From positions 215,980-279,979 of the forward strand of contig JAANYP010004858.1 in the NCBI GenBank assembly GCA_020465985.1: DNA of 64,000 nucleotides, given 5' to 3'. This DNA comes from Centrapalus pauciflorus. Taxonomy: Eukaryota > Streptophyta > Magnoliopsida > Asterales > Asteraceae. The notes below the pieces were generated by a model. The model searched no databases, was not told the origin of the DNA, and saw only the letters and a program-made list of their open reading frames with translations. Positions 24,173 to 34,002 of the stretch are shown here, one piece after another. The position numbers and the translations under genes were made by a program. Each line of letters opens with the position of its first letter. The stretch's first letter is position 1.

Positions 24173-25388
24173 TCAGGTCTAGAAACCTAGCACAAATACA
24201 AACAGCAAACATTATATCAGGTCTAGAAGCAGTTAAATACATAAGTGACCCAATCATGGCCCGATATAACGTCGGATCCACATCGGTATCACTTTCAGTA
24301 CCCGGTCCGAGATTGTGATTCACTTGAATCGGTGTGCTGAAGTGAGCTGTCAGCTTGGTTCCCTCCATCCCTAAGCGCTCTAAGATATCATAGACATACT
24401 TCGTCTGATGAATAAACATGCCCTCCTTCCTTTGTTCAACTTGCAAACCCAGAAAGAAGTTTAACTCACCCATTGCACTCATCTCAATCTTTGACTTCAT
24501 CACCTTTTCAAAGTCAGTGCACATTTGCTCGTCTGATGATCCAAAAATAATATCATCGACGTACACTTGTACCAAAATGAAATGTTCTCCTTTTCGCTTC
24601 ACGAACAGTGTACTGTCTATTCTGCCTCTTTCAAACCCATTTTCTAAAAGATGGTTGGATAGAGTCTCGTACCACGCCCTCGGTGCTTGATGCAATCCAT
24701 ACAAAGCCTTATCTAGTCGATATACTCTGTCTGGATATTTCGGATCTGTAAACCCGGGCGGCTGTTCCACATATACCAGTTCCTTCACTTTCCCATAAAG
24801 GAAAGCACTCTTAACATCTAGCTGATAAACCTTAAAACCCTTGAAGGAAGCAAAAGCCAGAAACAAACGGATTGCTTCAAGCCTTGCCACTGGCGCGAAC
24901 ACTTCATTGTAATCGATTCCTTCCTCTTGGTTGAAACCCTTTACCACCAGTCTTGCTTTGTTGCGAGTGACTATACCCCGATCATCTCTCTTGCACTTAA
25001 AAACCCATTTGGTTCCTATTGCAACTTCTCCTCGAGGTAACGGAACTAACTTCCACACTTCTAGTTTCCTAAACTGTGACAGTTCTTCCTGCATCGCTTC
25101 AACCTAAGAGTTGTCTTTTAGTGCCATTTGCATGTTTTTCGGCTCTACTTGCGAGATGAAACATGAATAGAGGTAGGTATGAAAGGCCTCGGAGTCATTT
25201 ATCATCGACAACAACACAGTGTTGTTACTTAAACTACTCCTAGTCCTCACACCAGCATTAGGACTTCCTATGATGCTTTCTATAGGATGGTTCTTGTTGA
25301 TCCTAGATGTCTCTATCTCGTCAACTCTCAGATTATCTCCCAAATTTGATCCTATCTCTCCTAACGGGGGAACGACTTCAGACTCCAC
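24162..25388 (-). pseudogene. copia reverse transcriptase, truncated
   Basis: The reading enters with a linker (25388-25104), a stop just after ALKDNS, then MQEELSQFRKLEVWKLVP, TKWVFKCKRDDRGIV, ARLEAIRLFLAFASF and DKALYGLHQAPRAWYE. The active-site YVDD is intact (QVYVDDIIFGSSD). FFLGLQVEQRK and YLTASRPDIMFAVCICARF follow, and the homology then ends abruptly. The last codons (LDLTTI) come from flanking DNA. RNase H is absent, so the enzyme is incomplete. Confidence 0.9.
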
Positions 25389-25489
25389 ATTTTCTTCCTC
25401 ATGGACCTGTCTTCAGAGGCTGAATTTGTAGTCTGATTTTCGTTTGTAGGCGCTTCAGAATCAGTAACTTCTGGAGATCTATCTTCAGT

Positions 25490-26944
25490 TTATGTAGGCT
25501 CAGATGTTGATTGAAAAGTGGTCCTCGGAAAAGTATGACCCTCGTCATTCAGATCTAATGACGACATGTCCTTTTCGATAGTACCTGCATTTTCATCCAA
25601 AGGAATGTTAAATGACTCAAACAATTTGTCATAATCAAATATCCATTCCGGACCAGTTTGGGGTTCATGTGTATAACTTGTGACTTCAATGTTATACACA
25701 AACTCTACTGTACCATTTGATTTATTAAAGACCCTTTTATTTGGTGAGTTCGGCACATAACCTAGGAAGTATCCTTCGTCAGCCTTTTCACCAAACTTAG
25801 GTTGATGTTTTGTTTTCATTAAATGGTACCCCAAAAGGTTCGAAGCCAGTTAAATTAGGTGGCCTTTTATTCAAAACTTCATAACAGGTTTTGTTCAAAG
25901 ATTTGACAGTAAGGACCCGGTTTAAAACATGGCATGCGGTATTCACTGCCTCCCCCCAAAACATGGTAGGAATCTTTGAATCTGATAACATGGTCCTTGC
26001 TGCCTCAATCAATGTCCTGTTTTTCCGTTCGGCCACCCCATTTTGCTGTGGCTCATAAGGTGCACTAAATTGATGCACTATGCCCTTTGATAGGCAATAT
26101 ACACCAATAACTGTGTTTTTAAACTCTGTTCCGTTATCACTTCTAATTCGTTTAACCCTCGTTCCGTAAGAATTTTCCACTTGGTCTAAGAACCCGATGA
26201 GCTTGGCAGCCGTCTCGTCCTTTGTACCTAAAAAGAAAACCCAAGAAAAGCGTGAGTAATCGTCAGTAATAACTAAATAGTGTTGATTGGTCCGAAGAGG
26301 TCCATATGCAACAAATCGAATGTGGCAGCGATGGAGTTCTGAGTCTTGGACTTGTGTGCCTTCTTGTGTTGTTTTTCTTTCTTGCACGGTAGACACTTAT
26401 CCTCGAACTAAAAACTCTTCATAGGAACACCTTGCACCAATCCATTTTTCGTGATGTAGTTCATTTTTCTTAGGTGCAAGTGTGCCATACGTCTGTGCCA
26501 TAAAACCGACTCAGTCTGTGAAGCTTTAGATAGGAGACAAATTGGTCCCATTGAAGATTCCGGCTTGTTCATGTCGAGCATGTACAGGTCATTCTTCCTT
26601 GTAGCCCTCATCAGTATCCACTCTTCAGGTACTTTGAATCCCGGTTTTAGCACTAACGCCTCAGTATCAGTAAATAGTAATGAGTTCTTCTTATCACAGA
26701 TTTGAGATACACTAATGAGATTGTGAACCAGTTTATCAATGTGATAAACTTGATCCAGTTTGATAGTCCCATTAGTGACCACTCCAGTACCGGTGATATT
26801 TCCTCCTTTATTTCCAACGAATGATACAAATCCCCGATTCCCTCCTTTGAAGTCTGCAAGTAGACTTCTCTCCCCTGTCATGTGCCTGGAGCACCCACTG
26901 TCGACGAACCATTTGTTGTTTAGACCTGTGGTTATCTCCTGCAC
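25490..26944 (-). pseudogene. copia protease and integrase, frameshifted
   Basis: The protease motif WFVDSGCSRHMTG is intact, with the catalytic Asp. LWHRRMAHLHLRKM begins the GAG-pre-integrase region, and a stop follows KSF at 26408. The next frame (26396-25797) carries CHVLNRVLTV and the integrase core with SDNGTEF and EPQQNGVAERKNRT. The first core Asp, in LLHMDLFGP, is present in the DNA but lies in a different frame from the following segment. A last frame (25834-25490) has EKADEGYFLGYVPNSP, the end of the integrase. At least two frame breaks and one stop. Confidence 0.88.
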
Positions 26945-26959
26945 ATGAAAGAAAATAGG

Positions 26960-27544
26960 TTAGTTATCACGGGGAACCCAAGCCATAACTGACTTGGTAA
27001 TACCATTCTCGTCCACATACTTAAACTCTTTCAAATACCCATCTCGCCTTTCAGGTGACTTGGGTTTTTGAATTGGAGCTTGTTGTGGAGCAGAGTGATT
27101 TAAGTTCACTCTCGGCCTTTGTGTAGGCATTTGCTGTGGAGCTCTTGAATAGTTACGATTATAATGCATTTCGGTCTGATATCCCTGAGCTCTACCTGGT
27201 GTTTGATGTCTTACAGGGGTATGAGACCTAACCGGAGTGTAAGCTCTGCTAGGTGTGGTACTCCTATAGTTCTGTTGCGGTCCTGACCTAGATTGATTAA
27301 CGACTCTATTTGGTGAATTAGTCCTAATCACTTCTTTTGGTCGATCTGACACAGGTATTTGTTTCACAGCAGATTTTGGTGCGGCTTGCACAGTTTTCTC
27401 GGTGTGATGAGAACTACTTGTGCTTGCAACACTTGTAGAAGGTTTATGTTGTTCCGGCTTTCCAGTTTTAGGTGTAGAATCTACCTTCCTATGTGGACAA
27501 CTAGAAGCAACATGTCCCTTTTCGTGACATCTAAAGCAAGACAT
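26960..27544 (-). pseudogene. gag-pol linker with second CCHC zinc knuckle
   Basis: It begins CFRCHEKGHVASSCPH, a CCHC knuckle (CX2CX4HX4C). A basic Ser/Pro/Gln-rich stretch with repeated TPVRxxTP-like phrases follows, then KEFKYVDENGITKSVMAWVP, which precedes the protease. It overlaps the previous gag frame by 64 bp in another frame, so a frameshift lies near 27481-27544. A stop separates it from the protease. Confidence 0.8.
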
Positions 27545-29871
27545 TTTGTCAATCGACTTCTTATGTGTGCCCTTTGTAAGGTCTCACTAGTGTCTGGCTC
27601 TTTTGGTTCAACTATAGCGACTGGTTCATCCTCCTGATCATTAAAGTCAATTTTGTGTTGTCCTACAAGTTTATCACTAGAGGATGGCATAAATTTAACT
27701 TTCTTTATCTTGATATTATTAGCAGTCACCTTAGTTTCATTTTCCTTTGCAATTTCAGACACTGGTTCCGGTATTTTCTCTGATTCAACTAATTTCTCAG
27801 TTTTCTCCTGAGGTTGAGGTACATAGTTATCGTTGAAAGGTGGAGGACTCTCATGATATCTTAGACCTACAGGCTTCTTAGACTGACGCTGTGCATCTAA
27901 GATTTTCCCTAGGTTAAGAGATGAGTTCCTAAACTTTTCAAGTTTACTGTTGACCTCAGCTACTTTTACCTTAGACTCGCCTAGCTCTACTTCTTTGGAT
28001 TTTAGCTCCTTGGTTAATGCCTCAACATGTTCATACATTAGTTCTAACCTAACACACTGTTCGCTCAGTTTGTCCTTTAGAACTATAACATCTTGTGCAT
28101 CAACCTTTAGCTTATCCCTAAGATCTTGTTTTATATCCATTAGGCTAGCATTATCTGATTTTAACGTTTCATTTTGAGCAGATATGGTTTGATGTGATTC
28201 TAGCACTAAATTTACCATATCGTTAGATGTAGCACACAAAGCACATAAATCATGGAAAAGAGAAAAGTTTAGAGTTACCTTGGCATGATCTGATTCTACG
28301 TTAGCCATCTGAGCGGCAAACTCTAGAATTGTCTGATCAGCTGACTTCTCTACCCATATCGGACTGCTTTCATTCTGACTGCTGTCCCCTGTGATTTCCT
28401 CTGCCCCTTCACTTCCAGTCTCAGTCACTTCAGCCATAAAGGCTCTAGCGTACGATTTTGGATGTGTACTCCAGTCATAAGTTCCATCAAGCTGTCTGTC
28501 TGATGTGACATTGGATAACAGACCAGCTATATTCGCTTGACTGGTAGAACTACTCGGCAGATATCGCCCTTGTGATTGGTTCTGATACTGTCCCTGTTGA
28601 TTCTGATACTGTCCCTGGTAGTTCTCTACTTTCGGTCTTTGACACTCTCTAGCGAAGTGTCCTAACCCTTGACAGTTGTAACATTTAACCTTGGACTTAT
28701 CGAATCCAATCTTATTGTTACTAACATTCAGATTTCTTCCCGTTCTTTTGATGAACCTCTTAACTCTCTATGTTACCATGGCCAGTTGCCATTGCAGATC
28801 CATCTCTTCAAGATCATCAGGGTCTACCTGATCGTAATCCTCATCCCAAAGTGCAGGATCGTTGATTTTGCCCTGAACGCAATTGCTGTAAGCGGCCACG
28901 AATGAAGCCAACAGATTCAGATGGTCTTCAGCCGATTTTGCGCTCATAGGCATCTTTGAATATCCTTGAGATGTAGATGCCGGAGTAGCCTGATGCTGCT
29001 TTTCTTCTGGTCTAGCAAACCCTAAGAAAGCCCTACTCTGTGAGTCTTCTGTCTCAGCCGGTGACGACGTCTCTCCCGAAAAGAATGTTGTAGCTGTCTT
29101 CAATTCAGCTGTCACTGAAGGTTTTGATTTCTCGAAGTACATTGCAGGATCTTGAACTTGGTCATAATTCGTTTCCTTCTTCAGCAACTCAAAGTGATAT
29201 GCTCTCAGCGTTCCCACAACATTCTCTAAAGTCAGAGTATAGTATTTATCTTCATCATGCTTTATTAAGGTCACATACATCTCCCATTTGGCCGGTAAAG
29301 CATCCAGAAGCTTGTTATTCTTCTCAGTTTTACTATACTCCACGTCGTGGCTGTCTAACTCAGTTAGCAGATGATAGAATCGTGTGATAGTCTCATCCAG
29401 CTTTTCATTCTTCAATGCTTTGAAGATAGCAAACTGCTGCTTGAGCATTTCCATACTATTCTTTCTGACCCTCGGGCTACCTTCACACCGTTTTTCTAAT
29501 GCATCCCACAACTCTTTTGCTGTCTTCTGATTACAGAAAGTGTGCAATATCTCCTGAGGTAATGTCATTCTAATGATAGCAAATGCACGGTTTTCGGCCT
29601 CATAAACTTTCTTATCTTCATCTTTCATATTTGAATATGTTAAGACTCGTTGACGACCTTCAACCTCTGCATTAGGTGGAATGTATCCCTCGTCGATACA
29701 AATCCACATGCGCATATCATTAAATCTCGCGAAGTTGGCAAACCGATCCTTCCACCAGTAATAATCCTCAATTTTCATCAACTTTGGCGTAGAATTTGCT
29801 TTTCCAACCTCGTGATCCATCTCCATAAACCTCTGTAGACTTGTCATTGTTTCAAATATAATTGAATTCAA
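27481..29871 (-). pseudogene. copia gag with first zinc knuckle and coiled coil, one internal stop
   Basis: ATG at 29871 starts MNSIIFETMTSLQRFMEMD. The UBN2-like gag core has YYWWKDRFANFARFNDMRMW and KTAKELWDALEKRCEGS. One TAG at 28768-28770 interrupts the frame; the same frame then continues with the knuckle CYNCQGLGHFAREC and a Gln-rich spacer. A long coiled-coil-like part follows (QDLRDKLKVDAQDVIVLKD, LEKFRNSSLNLGKI). Gag packages element RNA into virus-like particles. Total length is about 795 codons, with only one stop before the frame is lost at 27481. Confidence 0.88.
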
Positions 29872-30449
29872 ACTTAATTAATTTAATTCGAAATTAATGT
29901 AAATTAATTCTTTCGAATTTAGGTAAATTCGAATCTAATTAAATTTAAACCTGTTTGGGATTAAATTCGAATTAAGTTCTTAAATCCAGCTAAATCGAAA
30001 TTGATGACAAAGTCGAAGGTCCACTAAACTCGAGATTCCAATTAAATTCGAAATCCCACTAAACTCGAAATTTCCTAATTCGACTTTAGAGTAAAGTCGA
30101 AAACCCCAAGCAAAATCGAACTGGCCAAATTCGAAGCAAACTTTAAGGAAACTCGAAAGGAGCGTATTTTGGTCAAACTCGAAAATGAGCAAACCCTAAT
30201 TTCTCCTTAACAAACTCGAGCGCCGCAAATTCGAAAAACGGCTAATACTTCGAGTTTTTCAAGTTTTTCAGATTAAATCAATGTTTTTACAAGTAAAAAT
30301 ACTGATTTTGATCAAAAACTTGAACTACAACAAAGTATTTCCCGGAATCTAATTTGATAAGCTCGAAAACCTCAAAAATACGTGATATTAACCGTCTAAA
30401 ACGTCAAGAAACCTAGGATGTATCTTATGAACACGAAGAACACCCCAAA
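29872..30449 (-). other. untranslated leader of the second copia element
   Basis: It lies between the PBS and the gag ATG and has no coding frame. It is densely filled with TTCGA/TCGAA phrases (for example AAATTCGAA and AACTCGAAA), roughly every 15-30 bp between 29885 and 30240. The same phrase is found in the LTR. Confidence 0.7.
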
Positions 30450-30462
30450 GGCTCTGATACCA
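30450..30462 (-). other. primer-binding site for initiator tRNA-Met
   Basis: The minus strand reads TGGTATCAGAGCC, complementary to the 3' end of plant initiator tRNA-Met. This is the usual copia primer site. It lies 11 bp after the proposed LTR end. Confidence 0.9.
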
Positions 30463-30473
30463 CTTCTAAGGTC

Positions 30474-31049
30474 TGAAACACACGAATCTATCTAGACGCG
30501 ACACACACCAACGAGTGCGGAATCCTCGTTAGCGGCTTGACGGTAAGATCACACACACGGAACACGGAGACTACCAAGATGTTATACGAACAACGATGTA
30601 CGTACCTACACGATGATTCTCTCCGAAAACACTCTCTGATTACTAGTAAACTCGAGATCGCCTTTGCTCAATCACCCTCGAAATTCTGCAAAAGTCCCAT
30701 AATTATTCAAGTTAATCTCTAATTATAGTGACCAATTCGAGTTTGTCATAGGACAGACTCGAAACAGGCCCAAGGCCCATTCGAATTTGTCCACCTGACA
30801 AATTCGAATTTACCTTCATGATAAATTCGAATTTACCCTAAATTCGAATTTCACATGTCAAACCTCTATTTGAGTTTATGTTTTAACTTATGTTTGAATT
30901 AATCTTTGAACTTTATGTTTGCACTTCTTGTAAAACATTACATCAAGTTCAAACATACAGTCAATAAATATCAATCACATAAAATCACATATATCAAACA
31001 CTAGTTAATATTCAAAACCTTGTAACATGACTTACACAAAATGCTAACA
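30474..31049 (-). repeat. 5' LTR of the second copia element (576 bp)
   Basis: On the minus strand it runs from TGTTAGCATTTTGTG to GTGTGTTTCA, with TG...CA ends. It lies directly upstream of the PBS. It contains about four copies of the palindrome AAATTCGAATTT or close variants at 30775-30855. No second LTR is in the window. Confidence 0.75.
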
Positions 31050-31087
31050 CAACCTAGACTGCTATCGTCACCCAGGGTGAACTAACA

Positions 31088-31435
31088 CTAACCAAAATAG
31101 TCACATTTTGCGTTACCACATTTATGTGATAGCCATCGTTTACGTGATTTGTACCTCTTATTAATATTTTAATGCATTACATTACAAAAGGTGTTTGGTA
31201 ACGTAAAGTAATGGTACTTTACGTTACCAAAAGGTGTTTTCCATGAAGTGACAAGCCACCTACTTTTTATTGGGAAGGAACAACATTTAAATTTGGTAAC
31301 GTAAAGTACCACTATTTTACGTTACCAATTACCTTTTGTAACGTAATGCATTAAAATGTTAATAAAAAGTACATATCACGTAAATGATGGTTATCACGTA
31401 AATGTGGTAACGTAAAGTGTGGCTATTTTGGTTAG
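31088..31435. mobile_element. foldback MITE, about 348 bp
   Basis: CTAACCAAAATAG at the left is matched by CTATTTTGGTTAG at the right. The two halves are near-complete reverse complements over about 145 bp each, sharing GGTAACGTAAAGTA and GCATTA(C/G) phrases. There is no coding capacity. I see no clear target duplication, so the superfamily is open. Confidence 0.85.
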
Positions 31436-31593
31436 ATTGATATTATTTGGCTAAAACTTGACAATGGGGTGTTATTTTAAATCTACTCATTTATATATTA
31501 TTAGATAATATATAAAAAATAAATATTATTTAATAGATATATAATTATAGAGATAATTATATAAGTTTAAATAATAGAGATAATTATCATGAT

Positions 31594-31640
<47 letters not shown>
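31436..31640. other. AT-rich spacer ending in (TA)n
   Basis: Short repeats of TAGAGATAATTAT and a (TA)n run (about 31597-31640) directly precede the Helitron-type 5' end. Confidence 0.7.
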
Positions 31641-31643
<3 letters not shown>

Positions 31644-31928
31644 TATTAATAAAGCATTTAGCTTTTTACAAAATGCAAAGCATAAAGTACAACAAGTTAA
31701 TGCACATTCTTGAAAATTAAGACTTATAAGTCTTTAATGCATTATGTACAACCTGTGTTGCATACAAAATTCAAATATACTAAATACTATTAATAAAGCA
31801 TTTAGCTTTTTACAAAATGCAAAGCATAAAGTACAACAAGTTAATGCACATTCTTGAAAATTAAGACTTATAAGTCTTTAATGCATTATGTACAACCTGT
31901 GTTGCATACAAAATTCAAATATACTAAA
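31641..31928 (+). repeat. perfect tandem duplication of a 144-bp Helitron 5' end
   Basis: 31641-31784 and 31785-31928 appear identical by eye. Each begins TACTATTAATAAAGCATTT and ends CAAATATACTAAA. The unit is related to the 5' ends at 14847 and 17814. Identity of the copies implies a recent event. Confidence 0.93.
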
Positions 31929-33928
31929 ATCTGCAATATTTAAACTGAATTGAGCACTGTGCAAGCATCTCTGAGACGTGCTTTGCAGGCTTGCAGCTGT
32001 TTCTTGTTTCTCCAAGACGGCGATCTCTTCTCCCAAACCGACTGTTCCTTCTCCCAAGTCGACTGTTCTTTCTCCAATACCTTCCCCATTCATCCTAATA
32101 AACCCTAGACAGAAATGACATCCGCTAAATTAACATTCGTTTACCTCTCTTCCCTCCACCAGATTTCAGATTCAAATTTATGAACAAATAAATCACAGTC
32201 GAAAACTAAGGACTCGGAGAAGTTCTGTCTAAGCGAGTTGCGGTTCAATGATCCGGACGAGAGCTCATCAACTGACTCGAAATCAACAGCTTGAGCTTGT
32301 GGACATTGCAAATTGGATATTCGATGTGGTATCAAGAGCTGGCTTTAGCTCGTATCGATGACCTAGGTCAGAATTGCAGGGTATTTGTACACGGGAAGCT
32401 TGGATTTAAGTAAGCTATATATATTTTTCCTATCTGTATATGACTAAAATGTACACGGGAAGCTAGGATTTCGTGTTTTCTAGCAAAAATATGCATACTT
32501 CTCTGCACCTAATGTTAACTTTGACAATCAAACTGTGTTTAGTTACTATGTTTCGTTACTGTTTTCATAATTAAAGGTGTCGTTCATTACCCAGGAATCC
32601 GTTTGAGCGAATATTAGTATACCTTTGTAACAGGTTATAGGGACACAGGGTGAAGGCAAAGCTGTCGTAGACCGTGAGGGCTGTGGAGAGCAAGAATAAG
32701 GGCAATTATAGTTACCCTGTCACCGCCACTTTCACAGCCACATCTCACTGGAGGACCTAGCAAAGTGGTTCTCTCTAAAAGTAACTCATCAAGTGATTTA
32801 CATTTACTAATTATAGTTATGGGGTATATACATTGTTTACCAGAATCAATAAATTTTGATGTTGCTTTCCTTTTTTTTTTTGTCACTCATAAGTTGCTAG
32901 ATTTATGCTTGTGTAACATTTTTATTTCAATGTTGCAGCAGAGGTAATATGAAACTGAGATTTGCTTATTTAGTGGAGAAACACATTGGGAAGACTTGTG
33001 AACAGGGTAATTATTAATGAGTGTTCTAAAATATCCGGTAATTGATCAAGTTTTTTGGATTCCGCAGGTTGGATGAATAAGTTTTTGGATTCCGCAGGTT
33101 GACATTGATATTTATCCTTCTTTTGTTACATTATCTTATTTTTAATGCTTGCAAGTTGTGTAATTTTAATTAGTACTCAGTTCATTTCAATAATTGGTGG
33201 AATCAAGAGTTTCAAGGTGTATACAGAGTCAAGGCCAAAATTCAATAGTTGATCATATTTATGCTAAAATTGCATAACTTCTGATTCAATATTGCTTTTA
33301 TTATGTGGATTTCTATGGCAACATACATGCTTGTTAAAAGTTTTATTTAATTATAGAAAGGCCTTTGAGTGTGTATCTAAGGAAATTTTTTTCTCCAATT
33401 ATTGCCTCCATTTTCGGGTTGTGCTTACATCTTTGTGTTTTTAATTAAAATTATCATACGGTCTCTTTTTATCTCATTTTTTATATGAGGTCAACACATT
33501 CCATATTGGTAACCGGACAATCCTACATTGAGCGGATAATAAAGATTACTAAGACGACCTTTTTAGCTTCTACATCTCGAAGGTATCCTTGTTATCTCTA
33601 TCAAACCTAAAATTCCATTTTCTCTAGCTGACTTCCTTTTTGTAGAAGCTAATGTGTATTTTCTAAATTTGGTTTACTGCCTCTTTCATCAATTAATAAC
33701 AATAGAAATTAATTAGGCCAATAGAAAAGCTAAAACTTTTCAAATTCTTATTTTAAATTACATTTTTGAGATGAGAGAAGTTTCAAAAAAGAGTATATCC
33801 ACATAATGCATAAATTAAAAGATGAGACAGAAGGACAATTAGATTTCAGGTGTATGAAGTTGTATTCTCTTAATTCTATCTAGCATTATGATATTGGAAG
33901 TGGATTTATAATATATTTCACAATTTAG
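31929..33928 (+). other. captured non-coding DNA in the Helitron, exons not identified
   Basis: CT-rich leader-like sequence at 32000-32160 and a repeated GTACACGGGAAGCT (32372 and 32451) are visible. No protein family is recognised. Frames such as 32635-32886 on the minus strand lack support. Confidence 0.45.
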
Positions 33929-34002
33929 GCTCTTGTGCATTTTACAAATTCTGAATCTGCTACTTCTGCGAAGGATGCTCTCGATGGAAGAAGCATTCCC
34001 AG
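33929..34002 (+). pseudogene. single captured exon of an RRM RNA-binding protein
   Basis: A 74-bp exon lies between acceptor TTTAG and donor CAG|GTGATT. It reads ALVHFTNSESATSAKDALDG then RSIPR, which fits the RNP1-like strand 3 and helix 2 of an RNA-recognition motif (hydrophobic-V-F, then A..A...L.G..I). The exact parent gene is not certain. Confidence 0.5.

Larger units (their letters stand above)
24173..31049 (-). mobile_element. second copia retrotransposon, minus strand, 3' part missing
   Basis: Read on the minus strand, it has an LTR (31049-30474), a tRNA-iMet primer-binding site (30462-30450), a leader, then gag, protease, integrase and RT. The sequence stops inside the RT/RNase H region at about 24186, so RNase H and the 3' LTR are absent. 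It is much better preserved than the element at 1-13070: the protease DSG and the RT YVDD are intact. The truncation lies at a repeated TCAGGTCTAGAA. The family is Sirevirus-like, judged by its coiled-coil gag extension with a second zinc knuckle. Confidence 0.88.

Noticed and set aside
24418..28177. Plus-strand ORFs within the second copia element
   Set aside because: Antisense shadows of gag and RT on the minus strand.
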